Source of the DNA: Pontiella sp.
GTDB lineage: Bacteria; Verrucomicrobiota; Kiritimatiellia; Kiritimatiellales; Pontiellaceae
Length of the DNA stretch: 7,387 nt
Assembly: GCA_029939385.1 (NCBI GenBank)
Contig: JAOZSZ010000064.1
Span: 1-7,387, forward strand
Direction: 5' to 3'
Translations under genes and position numbers: made by a program
Shown: piece after piece, positions 1 through 6,449 of the stretch
Layout: every line of letters begins with the position of its first letter
How positions within the stretch are numbered: the first letter of the stretch is position 1
The notes under the pieces: generated by a model
Database searches by the model: none
Told to the model about the DNA's origin: nothing
Seen by the model: only the letters and a program-made list of their open reading frames with translations

Positions 1-284
1 AGCACGAGCGCGCCGGCACACATAGGGCAGGGTTCTTTAGTCACATACATCACCGCGCCGTTAAGCCGCCAGTTATTCACAGCCTGCGTGGCTTGAGTGA
101 TGGCAAGGATTTCAGCATGAGCCGTGGGATCCTTGAGGGTCTCGGTTTGGTTGTATGCCTTTCCGATCACTTCTCCATTTTTAACAATCACTGCGCCACA
201 GGGGACTTCGCCCTCTTCAGCCGCACGTTCCGCCTGACGTAAAGCCATGCGCATAAATTGAATATCAGGAGAAAGGTTATCCAT
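1..284 (-). CDS. tadA: tRNA-specific adenosine deaminase TadA, N-terminal part (cut by window edge)
   Basis: TadA is a cytoplasmic zinc enzyme that deaminates adenosine 34 of the tRNA-Arg(ACG) anticodon to inosine. The 94 visible codons give a cytidine/deoxycytidylate-deaminase fold: the N-terminal stretch EVPCGAVIV, then DPTAHAEIL with zinc ligand His56 and proton-shuttling Glu58, then [12 protein letters not shown] with zinc ligands Cys86 and Cys89. The wording around these motifs (PTAHAEI, EPCxMCAGA) is that of TadA rather than of guanine or cytosine deaminases, and the N-terminus lines up with that of E. coli TadA as I remember it. The ATG at 284 is the first start after an in-frame TAA five codons upstream; no clear Shine-Dalgarno is visible. 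It starts 21 nt after the recA stop on the same strand, so co-transcription or coupling is likely. The C-terminal half lies outside the window. Confidence 0.9.
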   Translation of the reverse strand, partial: MDNLSPDIQFMRMALRQAERAAEEGEVPCGAVIVKNGEVIGKAYNQTETLKDPTAHAEILAITQATQAVNNWRLNGAVMYVTKEPCPMCAGALV

Positions 285-305
285 GGCTTGAAGGCGAAGT
301 TAAGA

Positions 306-1325
306 TTATTTCGTGGCTTCTTTATTTATTTTATGAATACGCTCAACAACGGAGTCACAAAGCGCTGGATCTTCTTTGAGCGCACGGACGGCGGAGTCGC
401 GACCCTGTCCAAGTTGGGTGCCATCCATAGAAAGCCATGAACCTTTTTTATCGATAATACCGACATCAATAGCCGCATCGATAACAGACCCCGTAAAGGA
501 GATCCCCTCGGCGTAGAGAATGTCGAATTCTGCTTGGCGAAAAGGGGCGGCAACCTTGTTTTTAACAACCTTTACGCGAGTGCGGTTGCCATAGATGGTT
601 CCACTGGAATCTTTAAGTTGTCCAATACGGCGAATATCGAGCCGAACGGAGGAGTAAAACTTGAGTGCACGGCCTCCGGGGGTGGTTTCTGGACTACCAA
701 ACATGACGCCCACTTTTTCACGGATCTGGTTGGTAAAGATACAGGTGGTGCGAGATCGATTGATGGCCGACGTCAATTTACGAAGAGCTTGCGACATCAA
801 TCGTGCTTGAAGGCCGACGTGTGATTGCCCCATTTCACCATCGAGCTCGGCTCGCGGTGCCAATGCGGCGACGGAGTCAACAACAACGACATCCAGTGAA
901 TTACTTTTAATCAGGGCTTCACAAATATTGAGTGCTTCCTCACCGGAGTCTGGTTGAGAAATGAGTAGATTATCGATATCGACACCGATTTTCTTAGCAT
1001 AGGAGGGATCGAGCGCATGCTCGGTATCAATGAAGGCCGCCAAGCCCCCTGTTTTCTGAGCGTTAGCAATAATATGCGAAACAAGGGTGGTTTTCCCCGA
1101 GGATTCTGGGCCATAGATTTCGACAATTCGACCCCGAGGAACGCCGCCAATTCCAAGAGCGAGGTCAAGGGTTAACGCCCCCGTGGAGATGGTTTCAATC
1201 TTCATATTTGCCGAGACAGAACCCAGCTTGACGATTGCGCCCTCTCCGTATTGTTTTTGAATTTGCGCCACTACAGTGCTCAGTGCGGCTGATTTATCTA
1301 CGACGGGGGTTTTTTTTGCGGCCAT
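306..1325 (-). CDS. recA: RecA recombinase
   Basis: RecA forms ATP-dependent filaments on single-stranded DNA, drives homologous strand exchange and triggers LexA-type self-cleavage in the SOS response. All family landmarks are visible in the 339 residues: Walker [10 protein letters not shown] (72-80), catalytic Glu102 in FIDTEHALD, Walker B VVVVD ending at Asp150, the L1 region around GEMGQSH (163-169), Gln200 in TNQIREK, the L2 region to about residue 217, and the [11 protein letters not shown] segment (252-262). The protein is slightly shorter than E. coli RecA (about 353): it ends in HKINKEATK and lacks the acidic C-terminal tail. Two positions differ from E. coli: Thr101 for Ala in FIDAEHALD, and Thr198 for Ile in FINQ. 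The start is ATG 1325, with AAGGAG at 1334-1339 eight bases upstream. Codons 3-7 contain an A8C5 run. The gene is intact, with no intein. Confidence 0.98.
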   Translation of the reverse strand: MAAKKTPVVDKSAALSTVVAQIQKQYGEGAIVKLGSVSANMKIETISTGALTLDLALGIGGVPRGRIVEIYGPESSGKTTLVSHIIANAQKTGGLAAFIDTEHALDPSYAKKIGVDIDNLLISQPDSGEEALNICEALIKSNSLDVVVVDSVAALAPRAELDGEMGQSHVGLQARLMSQALRKLTSAINRSRTTCIFTNQIREKVGVMFGSPETTPGGRALKFYSSVRLDIRRIGQLKDSSGTIYGNRTRVKVVKNKVAAPFRQAEFDILYAEGISFTGSVIDAAIDVGIIDKKGSWLSMDGTQLGQGRDSAVRALKEDPALCDSVVERIHKINKEATK

Positions 1326-1333
1326 ATGGGTTT

Positions 1334-1339
1334 CTCCTT
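1334..1339 (-). promoter_or_regulatory. Ribosome binding site of recA
   Basis: On the minus strand AAGGAG lies 8 nt before the ATG at 1325. This is a strong Shine-Dalgarno match and fixes the recA start. Confidence 0.85.
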
Positions 1340-1378
1340 AATATCGACGAATAGTAGGGGTTAGAAATAAGACCCATA

Positions 1379-1407
1379 TTTTTATCCAACCTCTGCCTTA
1401 ATGTCAA
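1379..1407 (-). promoter_or_regulatory. Probable sigma70-type promoter of recA
   Basis: On the minus strand a perfect TTGACA (-35, positions 1402-1407) is followed after exactly 17 nt by TAAAAA (-10, 1379-1384, four of six consensus bases). Transcription would start near 1372, giving a leader of roughly 45-50 nt before the recA ATG. The motif match is seen directly; promoter activity is inferred. No E. coli-type (CTG-N10-CAG) or Bacillus-type LexA box was found around it. Confidence 0.65.
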
Positions 1408-1422
1408 CGATACCCGCCTTAA
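1395..1422. promoter_or_regulatory. Direct repeat flanking the recA -35, candidate operator
   Basis: GCCTTAA occurs at 1395-1401 and again at 1416-1422 (TTAAGGC on the recA strand), 21 bp start to start, which is two helical turns. The -35 hexamer (1402-1407) begins immediately after the first copy, so a dimer bound to both copies would cover it. Direct-repeat SOS operators exist in Alphaproteobacteria (GTTC-N7-GTTC), but this sequence is different. A role as a LexA or other regulator site is inference only. Confidence 0.35.
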
Positions 1423-1558
1423 ACTCTCGTGAAATTTAGGATTCTATGAGTGGTTATTAACTATTTTCTGAAAGAACTCGTAATCAAAAGTGATTCTGAG
1501 ATAGTGCCCCGCATTTCTATTTCCTAATTAAAATAACTCATTGAACCGTGGAATATTC

Positions 1559-3163
1559 ATGATCCAAACAAACAAACTATTTCAATTAAAAATTGAACGC
1601 CCCCGTAATGTAAAGAATGATATTTTGTCAGGACTTACCGTCGCCTTGGCCCTCATTCCTGAAGCGGTGGCCTTTTCTTTTGTGGCTCATGTTGACCCCG
1701 TAGTGGGTCTTTATGCCGCCTTCATGATGGGATTAATTACCGCCATCTTTGGCGGCCGGCCGGGCATGATTTCAGGGGCGACGGGTGCGGTCGCAGTGAT
1801 CTTTGCGCCATTAGTAATCCTGCAAACCGCCGTCGTTGGGGCGGAAGCCGCATTGGGCTATCTTTTTGCGGCTGTCATTCTGATGGGAATCTTACAGATG
1901 GGTTTCGGCTTACTCAAACTAGGAAAATTTATCCGTTTAGTGCCGCATCCGGTCATGCTTGGCTTTGTGAACGGTCTGGCTATTATTATCTTTAAGGCAC
2001 AATTTGAGCAGTTTTATGTTGGCCATGGTGCGGATAAGCACCTCTTGGATATAATACCCTTGCTCGTTATGGGAGGAATGATTGTCCTTACCATGCTCGT
2101 CAGCTTTTTCCTTCCCAAACTTACTAAAGCAGTGCCGGCCACCTTGGCGGCGATTGTCGGCGTCACTCTAATCTCATTTTTCCTCGATAAATTTGGCCTC
2201 TTTCATTCCCGTACCGTACTCGACTTTGTGATGGGCATGGATCCAAATAAAACCACGATTGCGGCCTCGCTTCCGACGTTCGCCATTCCGCACATTCCCT
2301 TTAATTGGGAGACGATCAAGTTCATCCTCCCTTATTCCGCCCTAGCGGCCTCAGTCGGTCTGATTGAATCGCTTATGACACTCACGCTCGTTGATGAAAT
2401 TACCGAAACCCGCGGGCGGGGGAACAAAGAATGTCTTGGACAGGGACTCGCCAACCTCACCAACGGCTTCTTTGGCGGCATGGGAGGCTGCGCTATGATT
2501 GGACAGAGCATGATTAATATTCGCGGCGGGGGCCGCGGACGGTTGTCCGGCATTTCGGCGGCGTTGTTCCTACTAGCAGCACTGCTCTTTGCCGCACCAC
2601 TCGTAGAAATGATCCCGCTGGCGGCGCTCGTTGGAGTGATGTTCATGGTGGTAATTGGAACCTTCGAGTGGTCGAGCTTCCGAATTATTACAAAAATCCC
2701 CAAAATGGATGCCTTCATTATCATCCTTGTTTCAACCATCACCGTACTCGAAGATCTCGCCGTCGCTGTGTTGGTCGGCATCATTGTTTCCGCACTTGCC
2801 TTTGCCTGGGAACACGGTAAAAAAATCCATGCTCATATTAAGACGAATGAACATGGCACCAAAATTTATCACCTCGAAAGTGCACTCTTCTTTGGTTCCG
2901 CCCAATCGTTCAAGGATTTATTCGATCCCCGCAACGATCCGCCAGATGTTGTAATCGATTTTAAAAATTCGCGCGTTTACGATCACTCCGGAATCGAGGC
3001 CATCAATAATATTACCGAGCGCTATACCGATCAGGGTAAATCCCTTCATTTGCTCAATCTCAGCGCAGAATGCCAAGAGTTACTCAATAAAGCTGAAAGT
3101 ATTGTCGAATTAAGTGTGATTAAAGATCTCGATTGGCACATTGCCGACAACAAACTGGCGTAG
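1559..3163 (+). CDS. SulP-family inorganic anion transporter with STAS domain
   Basis: This is an inner-membrane SLC26/SulP carrier of 534 residues. The membrane part (about 20-420) starts with DILSGLTVALALIPEAVAFS, carries the SGATGA segment (72-77) in the substrate-site region, and has the conserved block from NKECLGQGLANL to RLSGI (289-332). The C-terminal STAS domain (about 436-530) contains VVIDFKNSRVYDHSG (464-478), the usual sheet followed by the DxSG turn. SulP proteins carry sulfate, bicarbonate, chloride or dicarboxylates, some with Na+ or H+; the substrate cannot be told here. The neighbouring Na+ pump makes a Na+-coupled anion such as bicarbonate plausible, but this is inference. 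I chose ATG 1559, with GGAA at 1550-1553 upstream; a TTG at 1541 would add six residues but has no ribosome site. It is divergent from recA and convergent with nqrF. Confidence 0.9.
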   Translation: MIQTNKLFQLKIERPRNVKNDILSGLTVALALIPEAVAFSFVAHVDPVVGLYAAFMMGLITAIFGGRPGMISGATGAVAVIFAPLVILQTAVVGAEAALGYLFAAVILMGILQMGFGLLKLGKFIRLVPHPVMLGFVNGLAIIIFKAQFEQFYVGHGADKHLLDIIPLLVMGGMIVLTMLVSFFLPKLTKAVPATLAAIVGVTLISFFLDKFGLFHSRTVLDFVMGMDPNKTTIAASLPTFAIPHIPFNWETIKFILPYSALAASVGLIESLMTLTLVDEITETRGRGNKECLGQGLANLTNGFFGGMGGCAMIGQSMINIRGGGRGRLSGISAALFLLAALLFAAPLVEMIPLAALVGVMFMVVIGTFEWSSFRIITKIPKMDAFIIILVSTITVLEDLAVAVLVGIIVSALAFAWEHGKKIHAHIKTNEHGTKIYHLESALFFGSAQSFKDLFDPRNDPPDVVIDFKNSRVYDHSGIEAINNITERYTDQGKSLHLLNLSAECQELLNKAESIVELSVIKDLDWHIADNKLA

Positions 3164-3227
3164 AGATCATCCGTTCATCTGTTTCGACAGGGACCAAATC
3201 GTTGAGTTATCTGAGGTTTGGGGTAAG

Positions 3228-3269
3228 GACAGGCCGCCGGGCGGTCCGAACGGCGGAACGGTGGCTGTC
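3228..3269. terminator. GC-rich hairpin between convergent sulP and nqrF, possible terminator
   Basis: GACAG (3228-3232), a bulged G, and CCGCCG (3234-3239) pair with CGGTGG (3259-3264) and CTGTC (3265-3269): 11 base pairs, one of them G-T, around a 19-nt loop. CCGCCG can instead pair perfectly with CGGCGG (3251-3256). Only GTTT follows on the plus side and no T run on the minus side, so it is not a textbook intrinsic terminator. Its place, 65 nt after the transporter stop and close to the nqrF stop, suggests it ends or protects one or both transcripts. Confidence 0.45.
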
Positions 3270-3275
3270 GTTTGA

Positions 3276-4511
3276 CTAAATACCGAAGTCGTCGGCCATA
3301 ACCATTTCAGGATCAACTCCAAGGCTGTCGACCATATCGTTTACGCATTTAAGCATGATAGGGGGGCCACAGAGGTAGAACTCGATTTCGGTGGGGTCTT
3401 CGTGTTGATCAAGATATTCATCAAGTACAACTTGGTGAATAAATCCAGTGAGGCCTTTCCAATGATCTTCGGGGAGCGGGTCGCTTAAGGCGATGTGCAT
3501 AGAGAAGTTGGGGAACTCTTTTTCTAAAGCACGAAATTCTTCCATATAGAAGAGCTCTGTAACGGAGCGGCCGCCATACCAGAATGTGATTTTTCGATCT
3601 GTATTAACGCGTTTGAGCTGATCGTAAATGTGCGAGCGCATGGGCGCCATACCTGCGCCGCCGCCAATAAAGCACATTTCGCGTTCCGTTTCTTGTGCGA
3701 AGAATTCGCCATAAGGACCGGAGATAATAATTTTGTCGCCCGGCTTTAGGTTAAACACATAGCTGGAACAAATGCCGGGGGGATAGCTGGTTCCGGGGGG
3801 TGGGGAGGCAATGCGAATATTAAGCATGATGATATCGTCTTCGAGGGGGAAATTGGCCATGGAGTAGGCGCGATAGCAGGGTTCATCATTATTGGCCACA
3901 TAGTCCCACAGCTTAAATTTATCCCAGTCGCCTCGATATTCATCGGCGACGTCAAAGGTTTTATAGGAGAGGTTTTTGTAGGCGGGAACGTCAATTTGAA
4001 TGTAACCCCCGGCTTTGAAATCGAGTTTTTCACCGGAGGGAAGTTCAACAATGAGCTCTTTGATGAAGGTCGCCACATTGTCGTTGGAACGGACGGTGCA
4101 TTCATATTTTTTGATTTCAAGGATTTCTTGAGGAATCTCCAGTGCCATATCTTCTTTGACTTTAAGCTGGCACGATAGGCGATAGCCTTCTTTGGCTTTG
4201 GCTTTAGTGATTTGCCCGGCCTCGGTGGGGAGCAGGTCTCCCCCGCCGGCGGTGACTTTACAGGTGCACATGCCGCACGTTCCTCCTCCGCCACAGGCGG
4301 AGGGAAGAAATATCTTTTGGTTGGAGAGGGCGGAGAGCAAGGAGGTTCCTGGTTTGACCTCTAGTTCTCGATCGCCGTCATTAATGTTTAGCTTGGCCAG
4401 TCCTTGGGGAACCAGTTTCTTTGCCGCAACCATGAGGAGAATCACTAAAAGCATGATTACGGTGCTGAAAACAATGACGCTTGATACGATATAAATGATT
4501 GGATTTTCCAT
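3276..4511 (-). CDS. nqrF: Na+-NQR subunit F, NADH-oxidising flavoprotein
   Basis: NqrF is the electron entry point of Na+-NQR: it oxidises cytoplasmic NADH on FAD and passes electrons to a [2Fe-2S] centre. The 411 residues show an N-terminal membrane helix (about 5-30); a ferredoxin domain with cluster ligands Cys73, Cys79, Cys82 and Cys114 in [12 protein letters not shown] and RLSCQ; the FAD motif RAYSMAN (214-220); the nucleotide site [12 protein letters not shown] (283-294); and YLCGPP (379-384). It ends in ADDFGI, close to the DDFGG end of Vibrio NqrF. Length is normal (about 407-410). One extra cysteine, Cys84, sits two residues after the third cluster ligand. The start is ATG 4511, preceded only by a weak GAGA (4518-4521). 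It is last in the visible nqr cluster, with an 86-nt gap from nqrE, the only loose joint. No flavin transferase gene (apbE) follows; the next gene is the convergent transporter. Confidence 0.98.
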   Translation of the reverse strand: MENPIIYIVSSVIVFSTVIMLLVILLMVAAKKLVPQGLAKLNINDGDRELEVKPGTSLLSALSNQKIFLPSACGGGGTCGMCTCKVTAGGGDLLPTEAGQITKAKAKEGYRLSCQLKVKEDMALEIPQEILEIKKYECTVRSNDNVATFIKELIVELPSGEKLDFKAGGYIQIDVPAYKNLSYKTFDVADEYRGDWDKFKLWDYVANNDEPCYRAYSMANFPLEDDIIMLNIRIASPPPGTSYPPGICSSYVFNLKPGDKIIISGPYGEFFAQETEREMCFIGGGAGMAPMRSHIYDQLKRVNTDRKITFWYGGRSVTELFYMEEFRALEKEFPNFSMHIALSDPLPEDHWKGLTGFIHQVVLDEYLDQHEDPTEIEFYLCGPPIMLKCVNDMVDSLGVDPEMVMADDFGI

Positions 4512-4529
4512 ATTCTATCTCAATTTTTC

Positions 4530-4576
4530 TTTTCACAGATGGTCGCAGCTTTTTTTTTGCGGGAAATCGGTGAAAA
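4530..4576 (-). other. Imperfect stem-loop in the nqrE-nqrF gap
   Basis: In the 86-nt gap, 4530-4540 (plus strand TTTTCACAGAT) pairs with 4566-4576 (ATCGGTGAAAA) in 10 of 11 positions. In the operon mRNA this is UUUUCACCGAU against AUCUGUGAAAA with one C-U mismatch. The 25-nt loop contains nine consecutive A and a possible inner CGC/GCG pairing. The mRNA has no U run after the stem, so it is not an intrinsic terminator. It lies between the nqrE stop and the weak nqrF ribosome site. A role in mRNA processing or in setting the NqrF level is inferred. Confidence 0.45.
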
Positions 4577-4593
4577 CCTATGTCATCGGTGAA
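4566..4593. repeat. 9-bp direct repeat in the nqrE-nqrF gap
   Basis: ATCGGTGAA occurs at 4566-4574 and 4585-4593, 19 bp apart. Either copy can pair with the arm at 4532-4540, so two mutually exclusive hairpins are possible. The second copy is 4 nt downstream of the nqrE stop codon in the transcript. Confidence 0.4.
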
Positions 4594-4597
4594 TTCC

Positions 4598-5212
4598 TTA
4601 AAGATCAATTCCGGAGAAGCACATGAATGCCATCGCCATGAGGCCGGTTACGATCATGGTGATCCCTAGGCCTTTTAGCCCGTCTGGAATATGCGAGTAG
4701 CGTAGCTTTTTTCGAATGGCCGCCATGGAGGCGATGGCCAGCAACCAACCTACTCCGGAGCTAAATCCAAATACGGTGGATTGTATGAAACCGTATTCGC
4801 GTTCTACCATAAAGAGTGAGCCCCCGAGAATGGCGCAGTTTACGGTGATTAGGGGTAGAAAAATACCCAGCGAGTGATAGAGCTTGGGGAAAAACTTATC
4901 AAGGATCATTTCAACGAGCTGCACCATGGAGGCGATGGTTGCGATGAAGCAGATAAAGTTTAGGAAGCTGAGGTCCAGCCCTCCGAGCTCAATCCCAGGA
5001 ACCCATGATAGCGCTCCGGGAGCCAGTAGGAAGTGGTGAATGGCCCAGTTGACGGGGAGGGTGATCGTGAGTACGAAGATGACGGCAAAACCTAAACCAA
5101 TCGCGGTGTCTACTTTCTTTGAACAGGCGAGGAAGGAACACATCCCCAGAAAGTAGGCGAGTAGAATGTTTTCGATAAAGATGGCCTTAACGGCGATGCT
5201 TAATAATTCCAT
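4598..5212 (-). CDS. nqrE: Na+-NQR subunit E, membrane protein
   Basis: NqrE is a six-helix inner-membrane subunit that, paired with NqrD, carries an iron-sulfur centre inside the membrane and takes part in Na+ translocation. The 204-residue sequence matches the family throughout: [22 protein letters not shown] (12-33), DLSFLNFI (80-87), LEMILD-type [10 protein letters not shown] (100-109) and [16 protein letters not shown] (116-131). The cluster cysteines are present as Cys25 and Cys126, equivalent to Cys26 and Cys120 of Vibrio cholerae as I recall them; the spacing is longer because of a small insert around [12 protein letters not shown] (67-78). The start is ATG 5212, because GGAGG at 5220-5224 sits 7 nt upstream and the product then begins [15 protein letters not shown], as in the family. 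The frame stays open to 5350, but that extension overlaps nqrD and is not protein-like. Confidence 0.97.
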   Translation of the reverse strand: MELLSIAVKAIFIENILLAYFLGMCSFLACSKKVDTAIGLGFAVIFVLTITLPVNWAIHHFLLAPGALSWVPGIELGGLDLSFLNFICFIATIASMVQLVEMILDKFFPKLYHSLGIFLPLITVNCAILGGSLFMVEREYGFIQSTVFGFSSGVGWLLAIASMAAIRKKLRYSHIPDGLKGLGITMIVTGLMAMAFMCFSGIDL

Positions 5213-5214
5213 GA

Positions 5215-5820
5215 TTATTCCTCCACCTTTTTGGTGATGGTCCGCTGCAACCAGATGAGCAGACCTAGAATGATGAATGCTCCCGGTGCGAGTAGGGCGA
5301 GACCATTGCCCGTAAAGTTTTCTCCGAATGGAAGGGTGATCCCAAACCATTTTCCAAAACCAAGAATCTCGCGGATCGATGCGACGGTGATGAGGACAAT
5401 TCCGTAGCCTAAGCCGCTTCCAAGTCCATCGAGAAAGGAGTCTTTGGGTGGGTTTTGTAAAGCGAAGGCTTCGGCGCGTCCCATCACAATGCAGTTGGTA
5501 ATAATCAAGCCAACGAAAACGCTGAGCTGTTTACTAATGTCGAATAGAAAGGCTTGTAGGAGTTGGTCGGCAATAATCACGAGAGTGGCAATGACGGCCA
5601 TTTCCACAATCATTCGGATTCCACTTGGGATGACATTGCGAAGCAGTGAAATCACAAAGTTTGATAAGGCCACCACTGCGGTTAACGCAAGGGTCATTAC
5701 GATGGCCGTATCAACCTTCACGGTAACCGCCAGTGCGGAACAGATTCCTAGAACCTGAACGGTAACCGGATTGTTGTCAAAAAACGGATCCATCAATAGT
5801 TTCTTAGCCGCGGAAGCCAT
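5215..5820 (-). CDS. nqrD: Na+-NQR subunit D, membrane protein
   Basis: NqrD is the inverted-topology partner of NqrE in the inner membrane; together they hold the intramembrane iron-sulfur centre. In 201 residues it shows the family signatures [19 protein letters not shown] (15-33), [12 protein letters not shown] (51-62), [27 protein letters not shown] (94-120) and GLGSGLGYG (132-140). The cluster cysteines are Cys27 and Cys110, corresponding to Cys29 and Cys112 of Vibrio cholerae. Six hydrophobic segments are apparent. The start is ATG 5820, with AAGGGG about 7 nt upstream inside the end of nqrC; only 2 nt separate it from the nqrC stop, and 2 nt separate its stop from nqrE, so translational coupling is likely. 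Length is normal for the family (about 210). Confidence 0.98.
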   Translation of the reverse strand: MASAAKKLLMDPFFDNNPVTVQVLGICSALAVTVKVDTAIVMTLALTAVVALSNFVISLLRNVIPSGIRMIVEMAVIATLVIIADQLLQAFLFDISKQLSVFVGLIITNCIVMGRAEAFALQNPPKDSFLDGLGSGLGYGIVLITVASIREILGFGKWFGITLPFGENFTGNGLALLAPGAFIILGLLIWLQRTITKKVEE

Positions 5821-5822
5821 GG

Positions 5823-6449
5823 TTAGTTCCCCTTGATATGGTTAAAATAGTTGGCATATTGCTCGGCATCTTTACGAAGAAGGGCTTCGACGCCTTTCCC
5901 CGTTAGCGTTGCTCCTGAAATGCCATCCACCGTGCTGTCGTTTAATGGAGAGCCTGGTTTAGTAATGGTAAACCCCGTGGATTTCCCGTTGGCATAAAGC
6001 CTCTTTCCTGCAAACTGAGACAGGAACCAGTCCTTCTCGATTTCAGCCCCCAGTCCGGGGGTTTCGCCGTGCTTGTAGAAACTAATTCCTGCGATGGTTT
6101 CTAGGTCAGCATTCAGGGCAAGATAGCCATAGAGCGTGCTCCAAAGCCCTTTCCCGGAGATGGGGAAGGCATATTTTGAAGGCCTCTTCGCTCCGTCATC
6201 GGTCCACGTGTATAGAGGAAGACCGTCGGCCGTTTCTTCGGAAACATGTTTTTCAAAGGTGGCTTCGATTTCTAATCGCTTCATTTCTCCAATAGAAACA
6301 CCAAAGGCTTTAACAATGTTGCGTTTCACATCAAATGCTTTATTGGCTTCTTGCCGGCTTTTAAGTCCCGCCGCGGTGCCGGAAAGCAATAGACTACAGG
6401 TGATGCAGATGATGGCCGCAAAGGTTATGGTTTTAGTCTCTTCACGCAT
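5823..6449 (-). CDS. nqrC: Na+-NQR subunit C, covalent FMN carrier
   Basis: NqrC has one N-terminal membrane helix (about 8-28) and a periplasmic FMN-binding domain. The covalent FMN sits on threonine in VDGISGAT: Thr181 here, with Ser178-Gly-Ala-Thr intact, attached in known systems by the flavin transferase ApbE. Other signatures are [14 protein letters not shown] (99-112) and [12 protein letters not shown] (127-138). At 208 residues it is about 50 shorter than Vibrio NqrC (about 257); comparison with the remembered Vibrio sequence puts the missing part between the membrane helix and GKGLW, with a shorter C-terminus too. The FMN core is complete, so it should work. The start is ATG 6449, which overlaps the nqrB stop by 8 nt (ATGCGTGA); a GAGGG lies about 9 nt upstream. 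Confidence 0.97.
   Translation of the reverse strand: MREETKTITFAAIICITCSLLLSGTAAGLKSRQEANKAFDVKRNIVKAFGVSIGEMKRLEIEATFEKHVSEETADGLPLYTWTDDGAKRPSKYAFPISGKGLWSTLYGYLALNADLETIAGISFYKHGETPGLGAEIEKDWFLSQFAGKRLYANGKSTGFTITKPGSPLNDSTVDGISGATLTGKGVEALLRKDAEQYANYFNHIKGN

Noticed and set aside
534..824. 96-codon plus-strand frame inside recA
   Set aside because: It is antisense to RecA coding sequence and has no domain or ribosome site to support it.
1482..1495. Small palindrome AATCA-AAAG-TGATT upstream of the SulP gene
   Set aside because: Five base pairs in an AT-rich intergenic stretch are easily due to chance, and no clear promoter lies next to it.
1541..1558. TTG start adding six residues to the SulP transporter
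   Set aside because: No ribosome site lies before the TTG, while ATG 1559 has GGAA at a workable distance. The choice is not certain.
2332..2784. 150-codon open frame on the minus strand inside the SulP gene
   Set aside because: It is antisense to a well-conserved part of the transporter, and its product is a low-complexity mix of Ser, Thr, Pro and Met with no recognisable domain.
3746..4294. 182-codon open frame on the minus strand within nqrF
   Set aside because: It is an alternative frame of nqrF, rich in Pro, Lys and Ser and unlike any protein family; nqrF matches its family over the whole stretch.
4550..4558. T9 run read as an intrinsic terminator
   Set aside because: It is a T run only on the plus strand, where no gene is being transcribed; in the nqr mRNA it is an A run inside a loop.
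5213..5350. Upstream extension of nqrE by 46 codons
   Set aside because: It would overlap nqrD by 136 nt, its sequence is not family-like, and GGAGG at 5220-5224 marks the inner ATG at 5212.
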